Shown: in pieces, positions 24,000 through 35,475 of the stretch
Layout: the number at the start of each line of letters is the position of its first letter
Position numbering within the stretch: the stretch's first letter is position 1
From: Curvularia sp. ZM96
Lineage: Eukaryota > Ascomycota > Dothideomycetes > Pleosporales > Pleosporaceae
Direction: 5' to 3'
DNA: 64,000 nucleotides
NCBI GenBank assembly: GCA_022457065.1
Contig: JAJGBQ010000004.1
Coordinates: forward strand, 1-64,000
Translations under genes and position numbers: made by a program
The notes under the pieces: generated by a model
The model's database searches: none
What the model saw: the letters and a program-made list of their open reading frames with translations, nothing else
What the model was told of the DNA's origin: nothing

Positions 24000-25440
24000 G
24001 GGCTCGTCCTAGTAGTCCTAGCTATAAGGATATCGCAGCTAGGGTTATTTGCTGCGTGAGGCTTACTACAGTTGACGCACTTAAAAATAGTGTGTACGCA
24101 TGCTTTTCCTTTTGTGGGGCAGGACTTGCATTTATGTAGGCTTGTGTGGTGAGCCTCACTGCAGATCTGACAGGCTACTTTCGAGCATCTAGCCTCTAGG
24201 TGGCCAAAGCCTTGGCATTTCGAGCATTGTCTAGAGTTATTAATAACTCGTAGCTTCTCTGCTCTAAGGCTCTCTCCTAGGATATAGAGCTTTCCTCTAA
24301 TAGCCTTAAGAGCCTCCTCTTCGGTCGCAAAGGCGACGCAGGCGGAGCCGTAGCTCTGCTGTTCTCTCTTAGACTCGGGGGTGAGCCAGAAAGGAGTGCC
24401 TACTACTTTTAGGCCTTTATTAAAGGTCTCGATTTCCCCCTTAATTACCTCTAGGCTGTGGTTCGTTGGTAGCTTGTGGATAACTACTTTATACCATGAG
24501 GTAATAGGCTGCGCTGCCTTAAAGGCTACTAGATCCTTCCAGATCCTCTGGTTTTCTAGCAGGTACTTGGCTGTGAAGGAAGGCGTGGTAGTAACTACCT
24601 TATTTCCTTTGATGATATAGTCACTGACGCGACTACAGGCGATCGTACACCTCCTTTAGAGGTGAAGGCTTGGTTGAAGGCGTTTCTTAGCCTTAAGGCG
24701 TCAAAGGTAGCAGGAGCCCCTAGGTTGACTAGGACTAGTTGTCTCTCCTTGAGGCTCGGCTTAGCCTTTTGAGGTGTCTTCTTGTGCACAGTAGTCCACT
24801 GTTGCTCCTTGTTTATTGCTGCTGTAGCAGCTGCAGCGTACGAGGTAGGTTGCGGTGGAGCAGCTATCTGACTATTTCCCTGCTGGTTTGGTCTTGTAGT
24901 AGTAGGCCTATCGAGACGACGAACTTTATCTCTAAGCTCCTTTGAGACATTTGAAAGTGAGGAGATCTGATCTCCTAGTATGGCTGAGTTCTTCTTACTG
25001 ACTCTACCTGTCTCAGTATAGTCTCTAAAGACTTCTACTAGGTCGAGCAGGTTAGTCTGCTGCGTGGGGTTATTTTTAGCTAGATTAGCTGCTTGGACTA
25101 CTAGGTTTCTAGCGATCTCTAGAGCCTCTTCTACTGACGTAGCCTTAGGTGTTCTATTTTGGCTAGAGAAAGGATTTCTCAGCGTTGAGCCAATGAAAGG
25201 AGAGAAATTGCTTCTAGTGCGTGTCTCTGTTCGTGTCTTTTCTGGCGAGAAATTGGCTTGTCTTTTGTTTAGTGGTAGAATAGGAATTTCAAAAACACTA
25301 GAGGTGTCTCGATTTTGAGTAGGCGTAGTTGGCTGAGTAGATTCCATTTCTATCTCGTTCTGAATCTGTCCTTCTAGCTCTATTGGCTCCTGCCTCGTCC
25401 TTGGTATATGGACGTCGATAGTATCGCTGTCAGGCGGCAT
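24000..25440 (-). pseudogene. LINE ORF1 (Gag-like, zinc knuckles)
   Basis: Starts at the ATG at 25,440 and is open for 281 codons to 24,595 (Pro/Thr/Gln-rich N terminus, coiled-coil-like middle). The same protein continues one frame over (KGNKVVTTTPSF) to about 24,000. The two frames meet at an AAA run near 24,614, where one extra base would rejoin them. The C-terminal half has CCHC-type knuckles: CSKCQGFGHLEARC, CQICSEAHHTSLHKC and CVNCSKPHAANNPSC. It presumably binds the element RNA. Confidence 0.8.
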
Positions 25441-25999
25441 TCTGCTTAGTAATCCGCGTGGTCTGTGTGTTCTGCGTTAAAAGTGAGACGTGTTCAAAAT
25501 TAACTCCTTTTATAGCTTCTATCTCCACAGCGCGTAGACTGCACGCCTCAAGAGTAGTTGTAATCGATTTCTAAGGGTTTGATTATATATATTCGACTAA
25601 GATTACACCTATTCTGAAAAACTCGTAGAATTAAGGTTTGATCTGAGAGTGTAAGTTCTTCTCTTATATAGATTAATACTTAGTTATTCTATTTACTATA
25701 GAATTAATTATTACTTTTACTATTAGTTAAACTCCTATAACTTCTCTCTACTACGAATCGCCAGAAAATAATCGCACGGAATACTTTATACAAGTCTCGC
25801 CCTAACCTAGACTAAAACTAGGTAAGTATAGCGAACCCCCGTGTAACACTTTAACTACCTACGGATTCTATAGAAGGATTTAACTAATAGTACGCCTAAT
25901 TAAGATTTAAGATGTCTTACGTATACTCTTAATCTTAGGATAGTACCTAGAGACCTGCCTAAGGTCTAGCACCTAGGTCTAACCTAGCACTCGATAATA

Positions 26000-28900
26000 A
26001 GATGCTAACCCTAAGTGACGACGAGAACGACAACATGCGTCACGTGCGAGAACTACGAAATCTTAGGCGACAGGCTACGATCTAAGTATAGTAGATAGCT
26101 AGCATATAGGAAATGATTAATTAGCTCACGAGCTAGCTAATAGCCACCTCTAACAAGAAAAGAACTACCGCGAAACCTAAGATAGCGCTACTAGAGAAGT
26201 TCGATAGAAGTTATAGCGATTTATAGACATTCCTAACTAGCACCAACCTCTATAGCGAATACCACGGAGTATCTAACGACTAGGAAAAGATCCTACTAGC
26301 TAGCACGTACATAAAGAGTAAGGTAGCTAGATAGGTGTAGCTATACGTTAAGGACTTCCTAAAGGATATAGACAACTACGGGACTAAGGACGAAACATAA
26401 GAACTGTTTAAGAGCTAGGAAAACTTTAAAACGGAAATAGGACGCATCTTTAGCGAAATAGACGAAAAGAAACAAGCGGAAAGAGCGATTACTTATTTAC
26501 GTCAAACTAAGTTAGTATCCGCGTACACGGCTAAGTTTAAGCAACTATAGTCTAGAATTAATTAGAACGACGCATCGCTTCGTACGGTATACGAAGCAGG
26601 ACTTAAGGAAAATATTAAAGACGGACTTGTACACCACGATAAGCCAGAAACGCTACACGTATTAATCGAGCTAGCTACGCGCATTGATTATAGGCTATAG
26701 GAAAGGAATAAGTAGAAAAGGAAATAGTTCTAGCCTACGTTAGCTAATACTAAGAAATACTATAGTAATAAAGATAAAGATAGTGACACTATTATAGCTA
26801 GCAAGGTATAGGAGAAGTCTAAGAATAAGAAACCCTAAGGAAAAGGCTAAGACGGTCTTTCTAAGAAAGAACGCTAGAGGCGTTACGATAATAAAGCATG
26901 TCTTAGATACAGAGAGTTAGAACACTTCCACAGAGACTGCCTAAAGAATAAAGTTAGTAAATAGGTAGTAGTAAAGATAAAGATGCTAATAGCTTAGCCG
27001 TCTATCTTACTATCTATTAAGGATTTAAACAACAATCTTAGCGATATAGACCTATATAAAGAGGCGCGCTTGAACAACAACGACGACTTTAAGATAGTTC
27101 CTAGACCTATTTAAGCGAACAAGGTTATGTAATAGGTAACTCTAGAACCTACTAATTAGAAAATTAACACTATAGATATATAGCAACGACTAGCGAAAGG
27201 GGAATATTAGCTATGTGGCGACGCCACCTATATAGCAGATACCTGTGCGTATCGCGCTCGATAACTTAATATTACTAGCTAGGAGGCTAATACTATAGCA
27301 AGAAGAGCGTTTGAGGAATAACCTCTTTTTATGGACCCTACGCTACTAGAATACCGACTAGCGGAGGATTATAATAAGAAAGAAGAAATCTACTAACAAT
27401 TCTACTAGGTTGACTATAAAAGGGATTTTTACATATACTACGCAGATAAAAAGGAGCAGAGCAAGCTAGATAAATATAGCTACTGCTACATATATCTATG
27501 GGCAGAAGAATGCCTAATATTAGATTGCTATATTTACTAGGAAGAATACTAAGAGGCGCACGAGCGCCTAGAATGGATAAACTGTATAGAGAAATGCTAA
27601 TTCTACTAGAAATAGCGAATTAAGGTAAGGCAGGAAAGCCACTATCTATATAGAACTATAGCGGCCAAGAAATGCCGAATAGTAGGATGTAAAACTCATA
27701 ACACGACAAAGGATTAAATCCTAACGCTAGAGACACTAGAGGAAATGATACCACATATAAATATCTACTAGATCTTTTGCATAGAAGACTAGTGTACGAT
27801 ATACTTTAACGTAAAAGTGAATAATAGTTACTTTCTACGTAGCACTAATTGGAAGAATAGAGGTCTACGACGCGAAAATAGAACTATAAGAGAATAGATG
27901 ACTAGAAGAGAACTTATACTATATAGGCATAGTAATTAGAGATTATACTATAGAGACGCCTATCTAGATTACTTAGTAGCTAAGCAACAAGCCGGAAAAT
28001 TCTCTAAGAAAAGAAAGAGGTTAGAAAAGGGCTAACGCTCTTAGCTAAAAAACTAGAATGCTGCTAGGGACAGGGTTAAGCTAGTAAAGATAGTCCTAAA
28101 ACGACTCTTAGACAAGTATAAGTTACTAGTAATCGCGCGTTAGAACTAACGGCGATTGTGTATGTACACGGACATAAGATAAAAGCGACTATAGATAGCG
28201 GAGCTGTGCGAACTATAATCTTATCACGAATAGTAGAAAAATATGGGATACCCTACTAGAATAGGAAGATTCTATTAGAAGTAGTATCGGCCAAGAATAT
28301 ACCCGTGGCATATGGAAATAGTACGATTAGGCTAGAGACCGAGTTAGTAACACTAAAGGTGGTAGACATGGAAAGCTAAATAAATATTAGCATTATAGAC
28401 CTAGAAGAAATAGACCTGCTAATTAGTTATAACTAGTTAGATACCTATAACCCCGCTATTAATTAGTAAAAGAAGATAATACTTAGCTAAGAACCTGCGC
28501 GCAAGGTTGCTAGAGTACGAAAAGAGACACGCCCGACGGATTAGAGCTTAATCTAGGATGGGAGATTTAGCAAGATCTTACTATATAAGATCGCGAGAAT
28601 CTATGCGAAGAACCCTTAGGAAGTAGAAGTTATTTAGATAAGATAAGTCGCGCCTATGAAGGACGGACCCTTACTACTAGATATACTAGATGTATACTAA
28701 ACGAACGAGTTTAGAGAACTATTCGAGGAAAACGAGGTTATAGACCTAGCTAAATATTAAGATTAGGATTACGAGATTATCTTAGAAGAAGGAGCGAAGT
28801 TAACGCTAGAAGGCATGTACCTAATAGCGCCTAAGCACGATGCTAAGCTGCGGGAATACCTCTAAAAGAATTTAAAGAAGAGATTTATTTAACTAGGATA

Positions 28901-29148
28901 TAGCCTAATAGCCTTACCTATATTATTCGTAAAGAAGCCTAATAGTAAATAGCGACTATATGTCGACTACTAAAGGTTAAACGCAAGCACTCGAAAGAAC
29001 TAATATCTCTTACTACTAATATTAGAGCTTATAGATCGACTCTAAGGAGCTAAGTAGTTTACGAAGTTTAACATTCGAGAAGAATTCTATAGAATTAGAA
29101 TTAAGGAAGAAGACGAATAGAAAACAGCGTTTAAAACAAAGTATAGAC
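26000..29148 (+). pseudogene. Gypsy gag, protease and start of reverse transcriptase
   Basis: Plus-strand coding relic with many TAG/TAA codons. The Gag zinc knuckle is at 26,896-26,940, reading CLRYRELEHFHRDC; the second Cys of the CX2CX4HX4C motif has become Tyr through TGC to TAC. Protease-like sequence (VHGHKIKATIDSGA) lies near 28,160-28,205, and reverse transcriptase begins near 28,880 (VKKPNSK, VDYRKLN-like). The reading is cut at 29,150 by the Fot1-type element and resumes at 31,000. Confidence 0.8.
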
Positions 29149-29150
29149 TA

Positions 29151-30997
29151 ACGTGGTTCACAAGCGAGCGCGCCACCCAAGCGAGCGCGCCGCTTTACAC
29201 CAGCACGTCGACTCCGAGGCGTTATCACGTAATGTCTTAACAACGTACTACCTAAACTTTCTATACTAAATTAGACCTATAACTTGCTCTTTTTAATTTT
29301 AAATCCTAACGTGTTAAAAGTTAGAGACGTGCTGCAGCGATCTACAACGTCCCACGAAGAACGCTCTAGCGTAGAGACGCTGGGACACGCTTCTGACGCG
29401 ACTGCGAAGCGAATTTAAAGCGCTTGAACAGACTAGAAGAGGGGGCTATAGTTAGGCGTATTCTTGAGGAGTCTACGCGAGGATTTGCGCCTATAAAGCC
29501 TGACGTTCGAGTAATAGCTGATAAACTATTGTATAAGCGTGGGAGTAACCCTGTTGGCAAGAACTAGATTAACAACTTTATTAAGCGAACCCCTAAGCTC
29601 CGCACGCGCTAGAGCCGTCCCTATAATTACTAGCGAGCCACCTACGAGGACCTAGCGGCTATCTAGCGCTAGTTCGACTTAGTCCTAGCGATAAAGTAGA
29701 AGTGGGGTATTATGGACGACGATATCTATAACTTTGACGAAACTGGCTTTATAATAGGCAAGATTAGATTATAGTTAGTTATTATAGGCTTAGAAGAATA
29801 TAGTAAAAAGAAGCGGATCTAGCTAGGTAACCGTAAGTAGGTTACTATAATCTAAGGCGTGGGCGCGTTAGGTCGCCGGCTACCACTCTTCGTTATCTTT
29901 GCGGGTAAGGTGCTTATTGACGTCTAGTTTAAAGACCTGCCTACTAACTAGGTCCTTAAAGTTAGTCCTAATAGCTAGACGAATAATTAGCTTGCTCTTA
30001 CGTAGTTAGAGTACTTTAATACCTATATAAAGAGGTAGACTGTAGGTAGGTATCGACTACTTATTATCGACGGCTATGAGAGCTACTGCTCCGTCGATTT
30101 TTAAGATCTTTGTAAGGAGAAGAATATTGTTCTTCTCTACATGCCTACGCACTCGTCTTACCTGTTGTAGTCTCTTAATGTCGCCTGCTTCTCGCCGTTA
30201 AAGCGCAAGTATGGCGACTTAATCTTAGGCTTAGCACGCAACCGCACTAGCTATATTAGTAAGAAGACCTTCCTACTAGCCTTTAAGGCTGCTTTTAAGC
30301 AGTCTATTACGAAGGATAATATCTAAGCTGGCTTTAGAGGCGCTAGTGTAGTCCTATATAACCTACAGGCTGTGCTATCAAAGCTTGATGTAGTGGTACA
30401 GACACTACATTAATCGCCGTAACGGGCGGCCACCTAGCAGGCGCAGACACCACGCAACGCGCGCGAGGTCGAGGCTTAAATTGGTCTTATTTAATAGAGC
30501 GTGAGAAAGCGCCGTAGGTCTTCTGCTAATTCACTTACTAAGCAGATTGCGCAGTTAAGTAAGGGGGCTTAGTAAATAGCATATAAAATGACGCTTATAA
30601 TGGAGGAAATAAGTACTCTTTAAGCAGCTCTAGACGAATTAAATAAGCGTAAGAGCCGCAAGCGGCGATACGTACGGACAGAAGAGACTCTTACTGTAGG
30701 CGACGTACAAGAAGTATTAGCTGAACAGGCGGGTAGTAGTCGTGGCGATAGTAAGAGCGCGTCGAAGAGGGTGCGAGGAGAGAGGCGGTGCGGGCGTTGT
30801 AAGCAGACTGGACATAACGCTCGTACCTGCGCAGTTGAGATAGATAGTGCAAGTAATAGCGGCGATTCTAATAATTAATTTGGTATACTGCGATAGTTTA
30901 TTGACTGTGATAAGAGTGCGTGATAACGCCTCGAAGTCGACGCGCTGGTGTAAAGCGGCGCGCTCGCTTGGGTGGCGCGCTCGCTTGTGAACCACGT
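29151..30997 (+). mobile_element. Fot1/Pogo-type DNA transposon, copy 1 (1,847 bp)
   Basis: Flanked by TA duplications (29,149-29,150 and 30,998-30,999) and by terminal inverted repeats of about 62 bases with one mismatch, starting acgtggttcacaagcgag. Removing it rejoins the Gypsy reverse transcriptase reading in frame. Inside is a plus-strand transposase relic: CENP-B-like helix-turn-helix region, FDETGF (near 29,733), IIDGYES (near 30,065), a FSPLKRKYGD stretch and a C-terminal zinc knuckle CGRCKQTGHNARTC (near 30,788). Stop codons are RIP-type, and the third catalytic position reads Asn (LNV), so it is inactive. Confidence 0.93.
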
Positions 30998-30999
30998 TA

Positions 31000-33440
31000 T
31001 ATAAATATACGGTTATGCTATTCGGTTTAACAAATACGCTAGCAACCTTTTAGTTAGTTATTAATAACGCTCTCTATGAATATCTTAGAATCTTTATTAC
31101 CGCATATTTAGACGATATACTAGTATACTCTAGCGGGACTCTCGAAGAACACATCAAACATGTGAAGAAAGTGCTTAGAAAGCTTAAGGAATATAGGCTA
31201 TACCTATAGCTAGAAAAGTGCGAATTCCACGTTAAAGAAACGGAATTTCTAGGCTTTATTATCTTAACTAAAGGAGTTAAAATGAACCCGAAAAAGATCG
31301 CGACTATATAGGAATAGCTAAAACCTAAAATAGTTAAGGACGTGTAATCCTTTCTAGGATTTGCTAATTACTACTAGAAGTTTATTAAAGATTATTTAAA
31401 AATTACTACATTACTCTCCAAGATTACGAAGAAGGAAGTAGGGTTTTAATAGAATAAGGAACATTAAGAAGCGTTTGACTGGATTAAGCAGATATTCCTT
31501 AAAGCACCCGTACTAGAAATATACGACCTAAGGCGAAAGACGCGAGTCGAGACTAACGCGTCAGACTATACACTAGAGGCTATACTGTTATAGCAGTGCC
31601 TAGACGGGAAATAGAGACTAGTGTTCTACTATTCTAGAAAGTTCTTAGGAGTAGAACTTAACTACGATATTCACGATAAGGAACTACTCGGAGTAGTCAA
31701 TGCCTTTAAATAATAGGAAGTATACCTGTTAGGCCTTCTAGATACGATCGAGGTTTTTACTAATTACTAGAACCTAGCGAGTTTCATGACGACTAAGAAA
31801 CTTAACTAAAGACAAGTCTAATAGACTAAAATGCTATCTTAGTTCAACTTTAAGATTACGCATTAAGCAGGATCGCTTAATAGAGCGGTGGACGCCCTAA
31901 GCTAAAGATCCGACCTACGCGAAGAAGGTTATAAGGAACTATATAATGTAGTACTTAAAAGAATACCTAATAGTAGTTTAAAGTACAACTAGCTAGAACT
32001 AGCTAGAATAGCTAAGGTGGCCGCGCTAACTAAAACGTTAACGCAAGAATGGCAGGAAAGGGTAACGCTAGGGCGACTAGACCCCTATCCGCTAAAAGTA
32101 GCGAACAATAGAAAGGAACTTAAAGCTCTAAGAGAAGGCACACAGACGTACGTACCTTCTTATATAAGAACTGAACTTATCTAAACCCTACACGAGTCCC
32201 TAGAATACGGACACGCAGCGGTAGAAGAAATAGTTAGGCGACTAAAGAAGGTATTCAAGATACCACGCTTACGAGCGAAGGTATAGGAAGTATTAGGTAA
32301 CTGTTTAGCATATTACTAGAACAAGCCTAAGAGACATAAGCCCTATAGACTGTTGTAATCTCTACCGCTACTAACACAACTATAGAGTAGCGTGATAATA
32401 GACTTTATAGTAAAGCTCTTAAAGTCACTAGAACTAGAATTAGCTCGACTTTGTAACACTATCCTAGTAATCATATACTAATTAACTAAAGAGGTAAAGT
32501 TCGTGCCTACAGAAGAAACTATTACGGTAGAAGAATGCGCGTACGAAGTTTTAAAGGCACTAATATTAGAGTATAGAATACCTAAGGAATTTATAACAAA
32601 TAGAGATAAGCTATTTACATCGAAGTATTAGTTAACGTTCTTAGCAAAGATAGGAGTTAAGAAGAAGCTATTAACTAGCTTCTATCTAGAAACTAATAGA
32701 CAAACGGAACGAACGAACTAGACGCTAGAACAATACTTGCGAATGTACGCTAATAAGCTACAAGACAACTAGGTTAAACTCTTACTAATAGTATAATTAG
32801 CCTACAATAGTATAAAGTTGGTAACCACGAAGTATTCGCCGCACTACGCTAATTATAGGTATAAGCCAGTTACTTATCGAGACCTAAAAGATATTAAAAG
32901 CATTATAATTAGAGTAGACGATAAAGCTTAACTAATACGAGAATTACACGAAGAATTAAGCAAGAATATCGCTTATAGGAACCTCACGATGTCTAAAGCT
33001 GCGAATAAGCAAAGGATTAAGAGACTAACCTTTAAGAAGAGGGACAAAGTTTTCTTGTTACGATAAAACCTAAAAACTAAGCGACTAAGCAAGAAACTAG
33101 ATAATCTCTAATTAGGACTATTCGAGATTCTAGAGAAATTAGGACTAGTAAACTATAAACTCTAGCTACTACTAGATATGCGCATATATAACGTTTTCTA
33201 TAAGAAACTATTAGAGCTAGCACCCTAAAACGCTAAGTTAGTAGAAGACATAGAGCTTAAAGACGACGAGTATATAGTTAAAGAAATTAAGGACCTATAG
33301 AAAGTTAGAAGTTAGTGGAAGTACTTAGTTAAGTAGGAAGGATAGCTTAAGAGCTATAATACTTAGGAACCTAAAGGAAACCTAACGAACTACAAGTCAC
33401 TAGTACGTAAGTACTACTAGAAGTATCTAGAGAAATAAGA
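31000..33440 (+). pseudogene. Gypsy reverse transcriptase (rest), RNase H, integrase, chromodomain
   Basis: Continues the Gypsy polyprotein: YTVMLFGLTN near 31,008, catalytic AYLDDILVYSS at 31,102-31,134, RNase H near 31,540-31,700, the integrase zinc-binding and catalytic regions at about 32,190-33,000, and a chromodomain at about 33,263-33,390 (DDEYIVKEIKDL, WKYLVK, EPKGNL). The chromodomain has stop codons where Trp is expected. The chromodomain identifies a chromovirus, a group that targets heterochromatin. Confidence 0.85.
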
Positions 33441-34157
33441 ACTAGGTTCTTAAGGGAAAGAAAGTAATTAAGAGAAAAAGAGTTAAAAGAAGCGTTAGCC
33501 TATAACTAGCCTAAGTCAGTTAACTATTCAGGTAGTAATAGTCTAGTTATTAGAAGGTCCGTACTAGGGGCGGAGTTCCCCTCGGCCTACTCTTTCGCAC
33601 GATCCTAAAGAGACAAGATAGCATGATCTTAATTAGCGTATGAACGCTCTAGCGCCTCAGCCTCTAGAAGCTCACGTCAGAGACGGGACGTCTCTACAGC
33701 AGCCTTCGAAGCCTCCGCGGCCAAGAGAGCCTGACGCTCCTCGGCACGAGCAATCTCAAGACGCTTTTGCCGCTTCTTAGCCTAAACCTTCTCCCACTCT
33801 TCCTTAGAAATAAATAGGCTATACTTAGCCGCAATAGAAATACACCTAGTATAATGGCTAGTTATAGTATCTACAAAACAACGAAGATTCTTCTCTTTAT
33901 AGCGCTTACAATAGAAATTTATCTTAAAGTTCTGTTCCCTCACACGGTTAGCACAAGCACGACGCTCAGTAGTCGAATTTTGCGCACGGTTACGACGAGA
34001 AGACTAAATCTTAGGCATAGTTAGGAAGGCATAGAGGAAGGAACGCTTACGATACGACGGGCGTGCCTCTATACTTATTTACGCCGCTAGCGTCAAGCGA
34101 CATACAGGAAAACGATAATCTAGAGTATTAGGACGATACGCCTAAGAGGGGGGATAA
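33441..34157. other. Gypsy 3' internal non-coding region
   Basis: Lies between the chromodomain and the 3' LTR. It is rich in agaagcg/cgacg words and contains relics of an open frame on the minus strand (cctcagcctctagaag and following), but I recognise no protein. It ends in a polypurine tract just before 34,158. Confidence 0.6.
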
Positions 34158-34652
34158 TGTTATAAGTAACAGCGAAGGATCTCTCCTAAACGATAGCCGC
34201 AGGTTAAAGACTATTAGGTGCTACGTTAAAGGTAAATAATCACCGCGGGGCGGCGATTACGTAATTAACATCACGCCAAGGAGTGCTATTAGGCGCTAGC
34301 GTATAATAGCAAGGCAGTATATAATGGCAACTATTAGAAGCATTAGGCCAAGACCTAGAAAGGTAGTAATAGCAGTAATAGCAGGAAGGACGGCAATAGA
34401 TATAAGAATAGGCTAGATTTCATTATTACATTCATTATAGTTAACTCTCATAAGTTCTTCTCTTACACAGATTAATACTTAGTTATTCTATTTACTATAG
34501 AATTAATTATTACTTTTACTATCAGTTAAACTCCTATAACTTCTCTCCACTACGAATCGCTAGAAAATAATCGCACGGAATACTTTATACAAGTCTCGCC
34601 CTAACCCGGACCGAGACTAGGTGAGTATAGCGAACCCCCGTGTAACAAGTAG

Positions 34653-34980
34653 GCGTAACTCTAAGTTAGGGTTAAGCCCTAACTCTAGCCCTAATACGCT
34701 AGGCACGAGCTATATTAGTAAATACTAACTTTTAGTTATATTTTATTAAATATCTCGCGCTATAGCTATTGTATAGTAATAAAAAGTAGTTTATTAATCT
34801 TATATGGGTTTTCTACACCTATAGTTAAAGTTGTATTTATTTTAAGTGCTATTCTAACCTTAATTCTAGCGCCTATGTAAATCTGCAGGATTAAGGTCTG
34901 CAAACTCGCCAAGAAATCTGGGATTAAGGTCGATTTCGACCTTAATCCTGTTAGGGATTGATGATAGAGTAAAGAAACTA
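34653..34980. repeat. Dyad repeat B, copy 3
   Basis: Right-hand continuation of the A-B unit split by the Gypsy element. Its arms have changed together: ggattaaggt (twice) and accttaatcc replace ggaactaaggt and accttagttcc of the other copies, and the hairpin is retained. The conserved spacer gcaaactcgccaagaaatc is unchanged. The 77-codon minus-strand frame at 34,766-34,999 is a chance opening in this repeat. Confidence 0.85.
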
Positions 34981-35475
34981 ACTCTAAATATCTGTGCACG
35001 ATTCTTAGTTTTTTAGTATATTTTAATGAAACTAACTCTATTTTATCGTGTTATAGAGTGAGGCTACGTTGCTTGCGTAACGCTGTAGCCACATTAACAT
35101 GTGTGGCGTCTACCTGTAGCGTACTAAGTATACTATTAATATCTTTAATAGCGAACAGTCCTCACTCTATAATACTATAACGGCATAGGCAAGACTAGTT
35201 GGATTAGTATTGGTAGTAGAGTCACTTAGAGGCATATGGGAGTGCGTGGGACGTTAAATAAGTCTTAATTTAATAGATACCTATAGGCCTTGTACAAAAG
35301 AATATTAAAAATCTATAGAATAACTATATCTAATAGTCCGTACTTATACTAGCCGATACGGATCCGACTTGGGTCTGGTTTGGATCGATCTTGGATCTAC
35401 CAACTAGACGACTACTGGGCTGGTTTGGGTGCTGTGCCGTTACAAAAGTGAGTGTAGCTAGTATATAAGAAATTA
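34981..35475. other. Non-coding junction between repeats and gene cluster
   Basis: AT-rich. It contains aaactaactctattttatcg and the tail of a sequence that recurs reversed at 60,893-60,960. A gagcctacgttgcttgcgta-like imperfect dyad (35,062-35,095: gaggctacg and cgctgtagcc) is present. No gene recognised. Confidence 0.5.

Larger units (their letters stand above)
19941..25651 (-). mobile_element. LINE (Tad1/I-like non-LTR retrotransposon) inside the Gypsy 5' LTR
   Basis: Minus-strand element of about 5.7 kb ending in a poly(A) tail, seen as a T run at 19,938-19,961. It interrupts the Gypsy LTR: taagttcttctctt occurs at 19,927-19,940 and 25,652-25,665, while the uninterrupted 3' LTR has it once near 34,450. 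It encodes a Gag-like ORF1 and an ORF2 with endonuclease, reverse transcriptase and RNase H. The RNase H segment near 20,695-20,760 reads VPGH, stop, DVIGNEKADLLAKEA, where the stop replaces a Gln codon and another replaces the Trp before VPGH, which is a RIP signature. It is less decayed than its Gypsy host. Confidence 0.92.
19634..34647 (+). mobile_element. Ty3/Gypsy chromovirus, RIP-decayed, with two nested elements
   Basis: Full-length LTR retrotransposon. The 5' LTR is 19,634-19,940 plus 25,666-25,848 (split by a LINE) and the 3' LTR is 34,158-34,647. Both total 490 bases, run from TGTTA to GTAACA, and are flanked by the 5-base duplication AGTAG (19,629-19,633 and 34,648-34,652). A G-rich polypurine tract (agaggggggataa) precedes the 3' LTR. 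The internal part reads on the plus strand as Gag with a zinc knuckle, protease, reverse transcriptase, RNase H, integrase and a C-terminal chromodomain. Stops throughout are TAG/TAA at Trp, Gln and similar codons, so it is dead. Confidence 0.92.

Noticed and set aside
22092..25440. Plus-strand open frames within the LINE
   Set aside because: Shadows of the minus-strand Gag and reverse transcriptase frames, which carry clear motifs.
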